DNA of 64,000 nt from Chaunax sp. Z400 (taxonomy: Eukaryota; Chordata; Actinopteri; Lophiiformes; Chaunacidae), in assembly GCA_037577475.1 (NCBI GenBank), contig CM075186.1:6261501-6325500 (forward strand), read 5' to 3'. The position numbers were made by a program, and so were the translations under genes. Positions 1-13,030 of this stretch are shown one piece after another. Position 1 is the stretch's first letter, and every line of letters begins with the position of its first letter. Under the pieces are notes generated by a model. That model searched no databases. It had not been told where the DNA came from and saw only the letters and a list, made by a program, of their open reading frames with translations.

Positions 1-3000
1 TTTAAATTAAGGAGAAAAGAATTTCCTAATGTTGTTGTAATTGTAATTACAATTTTTTCAACATTTTTGTTATGTTTTCTTTTCTTTTTTTTAAAACCAA
101 AACCAAAAAAGTATGAAACGTGCCTAGTTTCAATAAATCATAGATAGATGTCTATCTTTATCCAGACAGACAGAATGAACTGGGTAGATATGTAAGTGCA
201 CTCTCCACAGCTTCTAATATCTGTGGTTCTATACTGTATCAACCATGGGCATATGCACATACATGTTTGACGTTCTAAATTGTCCATACAGCATATCAGT
301 GCTTTAATGTCAGCAGAAAAAACATTCTCACTGTTATCACACTGCCTTTTAAAGTGTGTCTGATAGTGTGTTGACTGATAAGGTTTATAGTCATATTTAT
401 CTCATGCTAAATGATTCACTTACCCCACAAACACATTTTCTTGCACCACATGCATAAACACAAGCTGCACCGATCATCATACTATTCAGGTGAATAAACA
501 AGCCGACAGCAGAATCAGAGTTTTCATTCCTTCCAGGGAAGGACAATAGCTTTCTGTCAGATACCCTTATTTTCTTAAACACAAAAAGCACGACCAACCA
601 CTGTCAGCTTAACAGACAGCGACAAACTGAGCCTCCTTGCAAGTGGTTGTCGACACTCTTGACGCAATGACCTGTAATGTGTTCACATAAATCCTTTTTA
701 ACGTGGATTGACATAACACAAATTCAACCTAGCAAGACTGGTGGGTGTGGAATGAGCAGAGGATTTAGGAGGAGGCCCTCATGATGGTTGAACAGACAGC
801 GAAGGAAGCAGCAGCTTTTTTATGAACACAAAATTACTCAGGTTACTGACGGCAGCACAGTTTGATTTACAAAAGCTCCATTTTGACCTTCTCCTTTATA
901 ATTGATGTTCTCCAGGTAGTTCCTGAATCTTCAAAAACGTCTATCAGGATAATAGAAAAATAGCAGTTATGAATGATTTATTTTGCAAATGCCATATATT
1001 GGAAAGAAGAAGACGACAGGAAGTGTGAAGCAAAAAACACAACACGGAGAACAAAACTACCAAAATAAAACAGGAAACAGAAAACACACCCTGCAAAATA
1101 AGAAGAACCAACAAACTAGGATTCAGGTCCATGACACAATTGTGCATAACTGTACCTGTCAAATCATGTCATGGATCTCATCAATGGTCTCCTACGTGAC
1201 AACAACGACCAGCCCTCTAGGACAGGGGTCATCTTCCAGGTTCTCTCTGCTACGCTTGCATTCAGCTGCACATTTCTTCACCGTGCTGTAAGAAGGCGCA
1301 GCCTCCCCGAGTGGTGCCACCATCTCCTAGTGAGCCCTTTCGACCAAGGTAGCGGATGACTGCACGAAGAATGATGTTGTCCATTTTCTCACAGAGTGCT
1401 GACTTGCAATTTCCTATTACCCTAAACAGAACTACGAGAAAAATCATTAACTTCAAACAATCCCTCAAAGAGCTGAACAGCATGCACATGAACGAGAGCT
1501 GTATTACTCGTCTCGCTATCATTACAAATATGCTGTTTTATAGCTAGTAGTGCCAAGTGAGAAAAATAAATCACGTCCAGAAATTAAAAGGTGTTGATGC
1601 ATTCAAATGCATAAACTATAGTTTTACGATTGCATCACAGCCTTCTAAATCTGGATCAAATGGAATCATAGAGTGGCTTGAGTTTCTCACCCCTATTCAT
1701 TAGATACGTTGTTCTGTGGCTTTATCAGTAATGTCAGAGGCAAAAGCTGCGACTGATTTTCAAATGACCTTTCTCAAATACTTCTAATAAACAGTTTATG
1801 TTTGTTTTCCTACATTGCATGTGTGGCAATATATATACAGTATATTTACTGAATGATCTGGCCCTAGCATTGAACAATTACCCTGTAATATTTGCCACCT
1901 GCTGTAGAATTTATCGCCTTTCTAATTTAGCTTCAATTTAATGCATAAATTGGAAATGATAAATGTCTGGACAGGAATCAAAAAATTACTTTTTTTTCCA
2001 AGAGCTGACGAGTATTGAATATTTGCAGGAGAAAATGCAGTTTATTCTCGCCGGCCTGCTTAGTTTCATCAGCATTTTCATCATCTTTGACAGGAGCAGT
2101 TGGCCTTGTCTAGACGTCTCTGTGATAATTAAAAGATAGAAACCAAATATTGATGATTTGTACCTTTTTAATGTCACTCATGGTGGATGATTATGATATG
2201 GGAACAAGGCCAACATGGGTGGCTGTATGGCTGCTCTGGCTTCACCCATCATTTTAGAGTCAACCCATTAACAAGTAACTGAATCATGAACATCACATTC
2301 AGATCCAACATGACCAGGGTGATGGATTACTCTGCAGGAGCTGAATATTGGTAGATTACCTTAAAATGCATTTTCATGAGGGAAAACACACCCCCAACAT
2401 GTCTGACTTGAGGCTTCTAAGTGGGAATACAAGCTAAATGTAGTGGTTCTGTAAAATATCATAATGCGCCCCTTTGGTCTGACAGTTAATGTTAATGTTC
2501 TTTTACTGAGAACAGTTGTATGTTGCATTGAGCTAGTTAGCTTTCTTGTAAAATCAGCCATCAATGCTAAAATGTGCAGATTGTGCAGTACAATATAAAC
2601 ATGGTCATCTACTTCCTAATTCAAATTCTCAAAGGTTCTACTCAAAATTCCTCTTGGCTCTTTGTTTGATACCAGTCACATGGAATAATCCACCGAGCCA
2701 ACTGCTGTAAAATCTTAATCTAATCTGCACATTGAAGAAAATAATACAACATAATAAATAAGGAACAAAAATATTGAATTTATTTCAGAGAAATAATAAT
2801 CATCACAATTAATGGAAAATTGATACATTTCTTTAGCTCACATAGCTCAACAGGTCAGTGCAACGATGCAATGAAAGCCCAGTATATAAATGAAATATTT
2901 TTCATCACTCCTTAAAGCAAACTACACCCATACTGTGTGTACATACATCTCAAAAGACAAATCAAATCTACGTGCTGAGCATGCTTTACAATTTCCGATG

Positions 3001-4436
3001 TGTCTCATACTGACTCCCCACAGAAGCTTTAGATTTATAATTTATTCACCTGTTTGTATAAGTCTGCTACATTTAAATATATATTATGAGGCAAGATGAC
3101 AACCGCTTTGAAATCTGAATACCAAGCATGAATACATAATTCCAGTGGCTTTAAGGTATGTGTGTCCATATTTAATGTAATCACAACCTTGACGGTACAT
3201 CTGACATTAATGCTGCCACAGAAAACAGCATAAATCAAGCAGTGAATACTGGAAAACAGCTCTATGGCACTGCAGGTCATCGTGTCAGTGAATGCACCAC
3301 AGTTTATGAACTTTGGGACTGCTGGTGGCGAAACTCATCAGTCATATTGATACATACAATTCGTCCCAACAGTGTTTGTGTTCCACTTCTGATTATGAAA
3401 TGCATAATTCAAATTCAAATATCAGCTGAATGATTTGCATAGCCTCCCACTGTTCTCTCAGAGCAACGGCGTAATCTGATTTCAGTCCTGTAGGAAACTG
3501 CCACTTGTAATAAGGCCGCCAAAGCACAGAGTCAAATTTGGACTAATTAAGTTTTTTTTGGCCCTGTCATGTTTTCCTGACATTGGACCTACACTTAAGC
3601 ACCTTAACCTTGCTCAGGTAATTTAGCTGCATTATGTGTTTGCATAAACCTTGAATAATGCTGCTAAATGAAAATTTTGAATGCTGCATAGGAACTTTAG
3701 AAATGGCATCACAGCACTTAGAGTTTGGCGAGACTATTTTTTTTTAAATATACTTTTATTACAAGACACTCATAAATCATTTCAGTAACAAATTGTCCAA
3801 TACTCATATGCAATTGCATATGGACCTGAAAGTTTTTCTTACATAATCTAATTTATATAATAATAATAATAATAGTAATATAGTAATTATAATAATCATT
3901 TTTCTGCTTCAACTACCATCGCGTGCAGCTTCTGTTCCAACTTGATGTCCTGAATTTCAAATCAGCTCTTGATTAAACGAAAGTGATTAAATATCATATT
4001 AGGAAGTTTTCCAGTTTGTTTTTCCTCATCCGCTCTTTAATAGCTAATCTCTCCATTTCTCAAACCCATGGGCACAAATTGTTCTAACCAACATAAGTGC
4101 TTTTGCAAAGCTCCACATGGAGCTTTATACATTAAGATTTATTTACCCCTGAAGTAGAGTAGCTAGAGGGGTTTTGTTTTGATGCTGATGAAGAGAGATA
4201 TAGAAAATGAAATGTTTGAGCCTCACTGATTGACCCCCATTGAGTCATCCCTGGAAAACCCAGAATGAACCCCCTTTTTTTTTGACAGGCAGCAGTGTCA
4301 ACAGATCTACACAGAGAGTTTTGTTTTAAAGTAATTTCATTTCATCTTGGTTTGGAAAACAAATAGCTGCTACATATCTCTTGAAGGATGTACATCTGTT
4401 GGAATAAATCAGGAGAGCCTGTGATTATACAGCCTT
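1..4436. other. Non-coding stretch, no gene seen
   Basis: I see no exon with convincing splice sites and no recognisable mobile element here. Small features only: a perfect 16-base palindrome (aattgtaattacaatt) at 39-54, AT-rich tracts around 1830-1850, and a short AAT run near 3858. Open frames in this stretch are short, start at arbitrary points and show no domain that I recognise. Confidence 0.6.
3858..3873. repeat. (TAA)n microsatellite
   Basis: About five tandem TAA units in an AT-rich context, followed by interrupted units to about 3890. This is a simple sequence repeat with no coding significance. Confidence 0.75.
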
Positions 4437-4649
4437 ACCGGGTGCCGTTGCCTCATTCTGTCCACAAGCTGAAATGAATGATTTAGCTGCAACTTTATCA
4501 ATTTCAGTCGGTTCTTGACATGCATTACTTTGATGTGTGTCATTGGCTGCTGTGTTTAATTGGGGGCTGTCTCCACAAATATAGGCCCAGGGAAGAGGTA
4601 TGGTTGACAGCAAAACAACAATTCCCACCAGAGAGCAAAAAACTGCCAC
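4437..4649 (-). other. Doubtful exon-like open segment
   Basis: On the minus strand this segment reads open for about 71 codons. It begins with a hydrophobic run (AVFCSLVGIVVLLSTIPLPWA shows the character: short aliphatic residues, then Pro-Trp) followed by a polar, cysteine-containing tail with one N-glycosylation sequon (Asn-Asp-Thr). It ends at a good splice-donor match, CCG|GTAAGG, with the GT at 4438-4437. A weak pyrimidine-rich acceptor (ttttattag) sits just before the segment. There is no in-frame ATG: the frame is open back to a TAA with no start codon, so it would have to be an internal exon or a chance frame. No family was recognised. Frames of this length arise by chance in 64 kb, so I keep the confidence low. 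Confidence 0.15.
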
Positions 4650-6561
4650 TAATAAAAGATGTGATCGGCTCTTTGTGTGTTTTCGTGTGACAGTCCATTA
4701 GTAGGAGGGTTCAGGATGGATGGGCAGATCTGTACACTCTGTAATGGTGTTATTTGCATTTACTGCATGGACGGCAACAACATGCAAGTGTTCATGTTAC
4801 ACCATCATTTACACCTATATCGTATGTGTTTGCTTACTGACTGGTGCAACATAGTATCTTCAACCCAATACACCAACCAATAGCTCATGCCATCCCACAT
4901 GCATGTAGTTATTTTCTGCAGGCTAAGAGGTGCCGTTCACAGTTCTCTGGAGTCATTCATATTTCAATATGCCTTACAGTAAACAGTTGATTGAATTAAT
5001 CCATATTGCAGTGTCTCACAGATTCCTCAAGTCCTTGGAGACCATCAACATCACTTTGATTCAATGCAATATTAAATTCAGCAATTTTCTTTTGTAAATT
5101 TGTATTCAACATTTGCATAATTGGATGTTTAGAGATTCTACAGTTCAAATAAACGAATTAACACAAGAACCAATACCCTGTGATACTAAATGGGAGTTGT
5201 GGTCTTTTGATGGTCTATATAAAAATTGTAAAGACAGTTTAAAGACACTTTATTCTACTGTTATATCTGCTTGATAGCACTTAGCAACCTTTTTGATCGT
5301 CTGATATTCTTAGGGGTGCCTTTGGTTTTGGAATTAATGTTTTGGTCATAAGTGATTATTGGAAATTAATCTGTGAAGTGCTATTTAAATTCATCGATTA
5401 TACTACTACTACTACTTTTGTTTTGTCTATGTATATTCTATGTGTATTTTCTGTCTCTTTACTTGTAACAGTATTGTATTTTATGTCTGGTGTGTTGTAT
5501 TACATGTATAGAGTATTGTATTAGGTGTTTTAAAGTTTTAAAATATTGTGTTACCCAATAAAGGCCTAACCAGGAACAAGGACTGCAAATTAGATATGGC
5601 TAGAAGCCCTATAGTGCACCAGTTTCATTTAATTTAAAATGTAAAAATGCCTACATGCATCGTCCAGTGAAGTCATTTGGGGATTTATACATCCTTTTAA
5701 ATAATCAGCAATGCAAACTCAGCATATTTCTGAATTTTACCGAGACCTTACACACATAAGACAAAATGCCACTTTCACTGTCTCTGCATAACTCATCCTT
5801 CGTGGCTGTGCAGAGTCTGCTACTGGGTGCATCGTAAAGTTGGGTATGAAGTTTATCCCAGGAGAAACTCTGAAGGACTGGTTTAAAGCTGGACTGGTCC
5901 AGCATGCATCGGTGTGCCAGCTGGAGACCTCTAATCCTAGAGTGGACATGAAACTTCTTTTGAAAATTAATTTTCCATTCTTCATTGCAGTCAGTGCTGC
6001 TGGACGTGTGTTCATACACCAGTGATATGTATATTAGCTTTGACTATAGGTGGCATTAATTCCAAGGGGATATTCAGTAATGAGTAATTATAACCTCACT
6101 CTTTGTTCTATGTGACTTTTATTTAATGCAGAAAAGTTCTCAGGGCTTTTGCTTCTCAAGTCAAACTTCCAACCGAAGCAAAGCATTTTTTAGTCACTCA
6201 GGACCATGTGGGGCCTTTTTAATCTCATCTTGGAGAGACTCAAGTGTTTCTCAAAATTACTAACTTGCTCCATATAGTATCTAAATTCCAAGGGCACTAT
6301 CACCAGTGATATGTTACACTAATATCACTAATATAGAGCAGGTTAACCTCTTCAACTCTCAGTCCTCTCTTGTTTTCTTGCCTTGCTGTGTCATATCCCT
6401 TCAGTAAACATGGGGACATGTGGTAGGCCTATTATAGGAAACCTCCCCTTTACAGGAATAGTGTCCATTTCGAGCACAGCATGCATCAGAGATGCCTAAA
6501 CATACCATGTGAAAGATTGCTTTGACCTCTCTGAACAAGGACTCGGTTCATTTGGTCTGTC
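4650..6561. other. Non-coding stretch, no gene seen
   Basis: Apart from a short TAC run at 5401-5416, I see no gene, RNA or recognisable element here. Opposing short open frames near 5700-6020 overlap each other in several frames and look like chance openings. Confidence 0.55.
5401..5416. repeat. (TAC)n microsatellite
   Basis: Five tandem TAC units followed by a T-rich stretch; a simple sequence repeat. Confidence 0.75.
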
Positions 6562-6675
6562 TGCTGGCATGGAGGGGTTTCTAATCTGTTCTACAGCCAG
6601 TCACCAGGGGGCGATCAAGATGTTTTCCCTTCATTTTAGGAAGTTGTCAGATCATCCATCTTTATGTAGTTAAAG
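6562..6675 (+). repeat. Dispersed fish repeat, 'agggggcgat' type
   Basis: The text ctacagccagtcaccagggg, followed by gcgatcaagatgtttt and later by ccatctttatgtagt, is a diverged version of a very common percomorph interspersed repeat. That repeat is usually seen as a block containing cagggggcgatcgagatgtt and ending in catctttatatacagtct. The order and spacing of these blocks match. I do not know its class; it is non-coding. Recognition is from memory of fish genomes, not from a search. Confidence 0.55.
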
Positions 6676-7424
6676 ATTCCTTCCAGACAGCGCTTGAACA
6701 ATTTGTCTCTAGCATTGCATGGATAACATCATGGATGAAAACCTTTGTTGTTGTGTGGATTTGAAGAATTGTTCATGTAATCATATCTGAGCCAGAGGCT
6801 TGTGATCAGAAGATTGAAATAAAGGAAATATGTTCAGGGGTTTGTTTTGAAAATAATAATACAGCAATATAGCCTAGGCACCTAGATTTCAAGAATATAA
6901 AGTGTAGATGCACACGGGTGGTTCAGGCTTCTCGCTCATTTTTCTCCTTTTGTCACTACAAAGGTCCCTCATCAGAAATTAAAATGGCTCGCTGAGGGTT
7001 TGAAATAAAGATCATCACCTTGAGAGCCCTGAGCAGCTGGTCCTTCGAGAACCAGCCATATGGACCACAAGGGCTGTTGTTATTTTCGCATGCAGTCCTG
7101 TCAAACATGCTAGAGGAAATTAGAGTTCAACCTGCCTGTCTGTCTGCAGTCCACCGAGCTCTGATCCACAACAGGAATCCATCCAGGCTGTAGCCATAGC
7201 AACAAGCTGGGCCTAATGTGCTCAGCTTGAAAGGACCAGGAAGAACCAGAGACTCCTTTCTTATACCTTTGTCTCACAGGTCTTTGATGAGGAGAAAACA
7301 TCAATATATGGATGTAAAAACATACTGTTTCAGAATAAGTTTGAATTTATGATGTTGTGCTGGTGAAAAATAACTCAAGATGGAATCAGAAGGCTTTATA
7401 ACCTGTTTTTATTCAATAACTTGA
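6676..7424. other. Non-coding stretch, nothing recognised
   Basis: No exon, RNA gene or clear repeat is seen. Short open frames are present but have no recognisable content. Confidence 0.5.
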
Positions 7425-7680
7425 AAGAACAGCTCATCAAAAAATGAAAATTCAGTCATTATTTACTCACCCCCATGCCCATGGAAAGTCAGGTGAAGTT
7501 TCTTAGTCCACAAAACATTTCTGGAGCTTCACAGTAAAACAGCATTGCAGCATTCTGCTAAATAACTTGTTTTAAAACATAAAACACTGGAAAATAAGCG
7601 TAGAAAGACTCCATAGAGCTTACAGAGCGCATCGTGTATCCAGAAGTTCCAAGATCATAAATTGATCAGCCATACTAATA
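7425..7680 (+). repeat. Dispersed fish repeat, 'tcattatttactcaccccc' type
   Basis: The block aatgaaaattcagtcattat, the following tttactcacccccatgccc, and then agtttcttagtccacaaaac, gagcttcacagtaaaacagc and actccatagagcttacagag occur in the order found in a high-copy teleost interspersed repeat. Here the copy is old, with small insertions and deletions. The class is unknown to me (non-autonomous, no coding capacity seen). The right end is uncertain and fades out near 7680. Confidence 0.5.
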
Positions 7681-9039
7681 ATAAGGCAGAATAAGTATGA
7701 TGAAGAATAGTCAGTGTGCCTTTGCACAGGCACACAGAATAATTTAAAAAGGTTGCGAATAAAGTCTTTTCAAATAAAATCGTGGTCTCTGGGCTTTATG
7801 GGGTGAGCTGTAAGGGGTCATTTTAGTGCATCTGGGAGGCTGTATTTATAGAGATGCTTTTGAGCTTAATGCTAACTTGCTCAGAACAACAAGGTGCTGT
7901 TTTGCAGCCACATTTACCATTTCAGCTCAGTTGCTTTGCATGATAATATTTGCTAATTACCACAAAGTCCAGGCAACCAGAAGGTAATTAGGTTTGCAAG
8001 TTTTGTCTATTGGATAAACTGAAATTGTGATGATGATGCAGATAAAAACAAAGTTTATAAAGTCATATAGATCTCTAGAAACAGCAGCAAAAGAAATGTT
8101 CCAAAATGCCAGAGCTATCATTATCATTTGGAGTTCCCAGCTGGTGGTCAAGGGCTTTTTACCAAAGTACAGCTACGTCTGCAGGATTTTTAAGTTCCTC
8201 AGACCTTGGAAATTAAATGCAACACATACTGAGTGACTCTGTTTATAATTATGAAAGTGTTGGACAGAACAAACCACATACTGATGAGTCTGCTAAAAGA
8301 GATAAATGTGAAGTTAGCCTTGAAGGAGGCCCTGGAGGAATTAAAAAGGTATATCTGCTTTAATCTGCACATTAAACCATTTTGTGCTATGTTGACATTT
8401 TTTTTATTCCAGAACCTCGTCTCTTGTAAATTGCTTTTAAATACAAGCAATGCATGACAGTAAATATGTTTTAAAGCAAATGTAATGCCACTAATAGATG
8501 ATGCCATGAATCTGGCAAGTCTGGAAAATTTTTATTCTTAACTAATCAGTAAAATTTTCATTGAAAACATAAATCTCCAGAATAATTTTCAGTCATGCAA
8601 TACTATAATCAGTAATAATAATTACAGCATTATTCATCTTTTTATGGTTAAGGCACCTGCAACTTCTGGTTACAGTAATGACTGCATTTAATACGGAAGT
8701 CTGCAGTGACTGTAGACACATCGAGAACATTTAACTGAAGCCATAATCTTTAATTTAATCATTGTTTTTGTTCTAAAATATTAACACAGGAGTAACAGGA
8801 GTCAGTTAGTGCATTCTGCATGCATCATTACTGTTATATGTTACTACATACTTGGCTGGATCATTAACACACATACACACACACACACACACACAATGAC
8901 TTCAATCAGACAGCTATAAGATGAATTATCCAGAACAACAAACTGTTGGCAGTAGCATGATTATCGTGCTGAGTTCATTGAACCAAAGCGAATATGTTTT
9001 GTTGGCAACACATGATGCAACAGGTTGGGAGTTGAGGCC
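7681..9039. other. Non-coding stretch with one CA repeat
   Basis: Only the CA microsatellite at 8867-8895 stands out. Between about 7930 and 8500 short frames open on both strands without recognisable content; I treat them as chance. Confidence 0.5.
8867..8895. repeat. (CA)n microsatellite
   Basis: A 29-base CA tract with a single T interruption near its left end. This is a typical vertebrate dinucleotide microsatellite and likely polymorphic. Confidence 0.9.
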
Positions 9040-9260
9040 ATGTCAATTCTTATTTACATAGAGCCAAATCTCAACAGAAGTTGTCTAATGGCACTTTCTA
9101 TGAGAGCAGCTCCAGACTATACCCTCTACTTAGCAGAGACTCAACACTCCCTCATTAGTAAGCAATAACACATGAGAGAGATTAGGGTGAGTGAGGAGGA
9201 GAGGAGGAAGAGATATGCAGAGATGTACAGCAACAATTATGTTTATATTGTTTTCATACG
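9040..9260 (+). repeat. Dispersed fish repeat, 'ccaaatctcaacagaagttg' type
   Basis: The block tttacatagagccaaatctc, then aacagaagttgtctaatggc, an actttctatgagagcagctc segment, cagactataccctctactta, and a purine-rich GAGAGGAGGAAGAGA tract leading to acagcaacaattatg appear in the order of a widely dispersed teleost repeat. In that repeat a segment for a 'caaatcacaacagaagttgt ... cagagacccaac' block precedes a GA-rich stretch and an aacagcagcaacaat block. It has no coding capacity and its class is unknown to me. Recognised from memory. Confidence 0.55.
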
Positions 9261-12029
9261 CAACCCTTTTTATACACTTTTCATTTTGTCAATTTCATGT
9301 CATTTTATACGGGGATAGAAGGAGTTAAAGGGAAGGACAATATTTCAGTTTCATCATTCTGACTGAAGAGGGTTTTTTTCAGTGAGAAGAAACTTGCTAG
9401 ACTTGGTTTCTCCCACTGAACTGATTCCCAGGCTTCCTTCTGATCAGCTGATGTCTGGAGTACAACACCTCTCTTCTGGAAGAAGTTATATTTGCTGTAC
9501 TGATCCAGAATTTAACTTCCAATACTGATTTTTCCTTTTAAACAGATCAAGGTCTACACATGACAAATATAAAATACATTTTTAATTGGACCTCTATTAT
9601 GTTCATGGCTTTTGTAAAAGTTCCCCGATTGTGACTAGAGATTCAGCATTGATTCTCTGGTTATTGTGATTCCCTGTGCTTCCCGATAACACGTGCACTG
9701 CTGAACCCAAGACAAATGAAAATACAATTATTCATCAAACAATGGATAACTTGCATAAAACATTTCATCCCAGCTTGTGCTGCCAATGACTATGCATAGC
9801 AACGTTCCCAGACTCCTTCATCAAAGGCAGCGTTGCCAGCACGGCTTTAATGGTAATAAAATGCTAATGCTATGAATTTAAATGGATAATGAGATGTAGC
9901 GTGATATGGCCCCAGTCTAACCTCACTCCCTGTCTATCCTGTTCGTATGTCTCGTGCTCACTTGTATGTGTGGAACAGTCACATTTGTACTGACGCAGAC
10001 TCTGGGGCTTCGCACAACCTGGTATGAGTAGAGTGTTAAAATACTTACAGTGTGACGTGAGTACAGCGAAAGAGCTACGAGAGCGCCAAATGTTTGCAGC
10101 ACAATTTGTGGTCTAATTGGTTTATGTTATGTAGCTCTAATGATATCAAATTACATAAATGAACAGGCCCGTTCAGTGTTAGATGTTGAACAGTCACAGG
10201 ACACATCATTGTCTGAATATCCTTTCACTAGTAGTAGCAGTAGTTACAGCTCAGTAGCCATGTTTGGATTTGTCTCGTTTTTAGCTCCACCAACTAGACC
10301 TGGAGGAGGATCTCTGATCGCCCTTGTTTGTTTGCCTGCAAGATAGCTCATGATGTTCCACCACTGTGTGCAATTGAATATTAAAATATATATGTGGAGG
10401 GGGTCTACATGCATGGTTACAGAGAGTTGTAGAGACATGGCACTGCTACTACCATGTTGCTGCAATGATGCATCAGTGTGTGCAATGCTGAGGTATGCGC
10501 TCTTTTCTCGTTTTTCCATCTTTTGGTTTAAGTTATTCTAGAGAGTGAGAGAGAGTCTGCTCAATATTGCACTAGGTCTTCTTTGTAAAACGAGAGGAGA
10601 CAAAAAAAAATCCACATTGTGAATAAATCGAATGTAAATCGAATAAATCGAATTTGCTTACAACTATACGGTTTCTTATCTGACACTATACAACATACTC
10701 AGTCTTTTACTGTTGTAACCTTTTATCCACTTAAACCCAAGGGGAGAAGTGTTTTCCTTTCCAATACTAGCTTCTGGCTGTGCATGTTACATGTTCTGTT
10801 ATTTTAAAAGCGTATTAAAAGCTTCCGGGAAACATGTAGGCCGGGGTCCGCTCTGCTGATGTGCCCACAGCTCCTTCTTCTCTAAATATACCGAACGCTT
10901 TAAAATAAAATGCTATCTTGGTGCTGCCGTCTTAATATAGATCAGGATGTACAGCAACTCTCATCTATTTTTCAACCACAACAGGCTGTACCAGTGCAGC
11001 ACATGACCCAGCAAGATGGTATCATGTTCACAGAATAATATATTTCAGTTTGTTGAATGAGGGCTTTGTGCTTCTTTGAGTGATCAATATTCTGCCAAGG
11101 CTATTTTTGAAGTACTTTAATTCATGTCGCCTGTACAGCAATGCCTGCCAAAGACTTAGACATCAAACAGTGGTGGCCTATTGATTAGAGTTGTCTGACT
11201 CGGAGGGAAGCGAGAGAACAGAGCAGTTTTAGAGGGATTTCAACTTATGAGACCTCTAGTTCTTTTTTTTTTGTGTCTGTTTGTTTGTTTTGCTCAAAGC
11301 TTGTTTAGCCATGGCCGGGAGCCTCTGCCTCTTCGAATCAAAATCAAGTGACAAATTAAGGAGGCATTCACACTGTCAGTACAAATCCGTTCAAAGAGGC
11401 AGGAAGTATTTGAATGTATCATTTTGCAGAGGTGGCTACGTAGGAATGATGTGGTTACTTTTGTATGTTTATTACTTATACAGTCAATCAATTTGAACAG
11501 AATTCATTATCCTTGGGCACAGTTTCCGGTGGGACAGAGGGAATGTGTGGCCCCAAGTTTAGAAAAACATGAAGATTTCCCCCCTAATAACCTTTTTTAA
11601 AAATTGGATGATGTATTTGAAAATGTGTATCTAACAGAGGCGGACTCCACTTTTTAAATAAGTCACACAAACGCATCACTTTTTGAAGGTTTTCTTCATG
11701 TCCCGTCAGTGTTTCCTCCTCAGCGGTCTGACGCATTGCAGAGCAGGCATATATGTCACGACCACATCCCTTTTTTTGGGGGGATCAAAGCAGGCAAGAA
11801 AGTGCCGCTGCTAAATTGAAAAAGCAGCAGCACAGCATCTCTTTTGGCACGGCGAACAATGAAAAAACAAGATCGCTATTTTCCATCTTCCCAAAGAACA
11901 GCAAAAGAAGAGATCTGAGACATCAGGCCTTCCACAGAGAGGATGGAAATGGGACCTGGCTACGTACGTCTGCGGCAAACTCTTCATCACACGTTGGTTA
12001 CATACCTATCTATATTTTCACCATGCTTG
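9261..12029. other. Non-coding stretch, no gene seen
   Basis: No recognised element. A T-rich/G-rich stretch around 10140-10540 and a small open frame running from about 11750 into the following repeat (about 107 codons) show no known domain. The hydrophobic end of that frame lies in repeat sequence, so I do not call a gene. Confidence 0.5.
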
Positions 12030-12175
12030 TTGTTTCGTTTGTTTTGTTTTTGTCAGCGGGATTGCTTTTTAATTAATTAATTTTTTCCCCCCACATCATC
12101 CCTAACTACGCAAAAACTATTGAACCAATTTCCGTGAAAACCTGTGGAGGGCTGGGACGTGGGCAAGGCCATGCT
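12030..12175 (+). repeat. Repeat copy A of the 'cctccgccaagg' family
   Basis: The segment tgtcagcgggattg, then after an AT-rich insertion tacgcaaaaactattgaacc, followed by aatttccgtgaaaacctgtg and gagggctgggacgtgggcaa, matches the head of a common fish repeat. The usual form is 'gttagcaggattacgcaaaaactac' followed by a 'gatttccatgaaacttggtgg' block. The insertion between the blocks (about 12055-12107) is specific to this copy. Non-coding. At least eight other pieces of this family occur in the window, in both orientations. Confidence 0.6.
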
Positions 12176-12705
12176 AAAGAGATGTGTAGGATTAACAGCA
12201 GATGTATGTACTCCTGTGTATCTAAGTGGATTAGAAACGAGTCTGAGTGGTGGTGAGGGTGAGAAGTATCCATCGTTTCACACTCAACGTTTGGTCCGTT
12301 TTGACTATGACATCCGGCTACTTATACTATACAATACTGCATTTTGACATAGTAGTGTGAATGGACTTATATATTCAAACTGGGCAGGTTGAGTATGGAA
12401 GTCTGTGATTTGAGACACAGCGCTACAGTACCCTGATACATGTGTGGTACCTCCTTCAACCCACAAACAAGTAAATGAAAACAGTTAGTTTATTAGTTTT
12501 TTTCAGTGGTCATTACACCCTTTTAGTCACCTCTGAGATACACATCTGCATCCAGCATGAGCAGAAGATAATCATGTTCAGTGAAATCACAGCTTGAATC
12601 TGTCGCAGCTTTCTTAATGTTGCAGCTGCTTAACAACTCCATATGTCGCAGGCTAGTTTTAACAACGCATCATGTTTTATGAGCTAATCAGCTAATTTTT
12701 TTGCA
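12176..12705. other. Non-coding stretch between repeats
   Basis: Nothing recognised between the copy A repeat and the SINE-like element that follows. Confidence 0.5.
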
Positions 12706-13030
12706 ATCATTCATTCTATATTACCGTTTATCTTGTTCAGAGCCGCAGAAAGGCCTGGAGCCTATCCCAGCCTGCAGTGGGCGAGAGGGAGGGACCAGTC
12801 TGGACGGGCTGCCAATCTGTCACAGGGCTAACACATTTAACCAGACACATTCACACCTAAAGGCTATTTAGAGTTTCCAGGACACATAACCTTTTGGACT
12901 GTGGGGAAACCAGAACACCCGAAGGAAATCCAGACACGAGGAGAGCCTTGAAACTCCACACAGAAGGTCCCCAGGTTTGTCTTGATGTAAAGCAATGGTA
13001 ATTCTAACCACTGGGACATCATGCTGCTCT
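12706..13030 (-). mobile_element. Near full-length SINE-like element, tRNA-like head
   Basis: Read on the plus strand the element runs from ttctatattaccgtttatct, through cctggagcctatcccagcct and ctgtcacagggctaacacat, to ttcacacctaaaggctattt, ggactgtggggaaaccagaa and aactccacacagaaggtccc, ending near ctaaccactgggacatcatg. These blocks are in the order of one of the most abundant teleost repeats. Its functional orientation is minus: the minus-strand start, near 13030, reads atgtcccagtggttagaatt, which resembles an RNA polymerase III A box in a tRNA-like head. The B-box region is too diverged to call. About 325 bp are present, so this copy is nearly complete but strongly mutated. A head fragment (36.6 kb) and a tail fragment (43.4 kb) of the same family lie elsewhere in the window. 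Confidence 0.75.

Noticed and set aside
11753..12076. A 107-codon plus-strand frame with a hydrophobic end
   Set aside because: The hydrophobic end is T-rich repeat sequence, and the first part has no recognised family.
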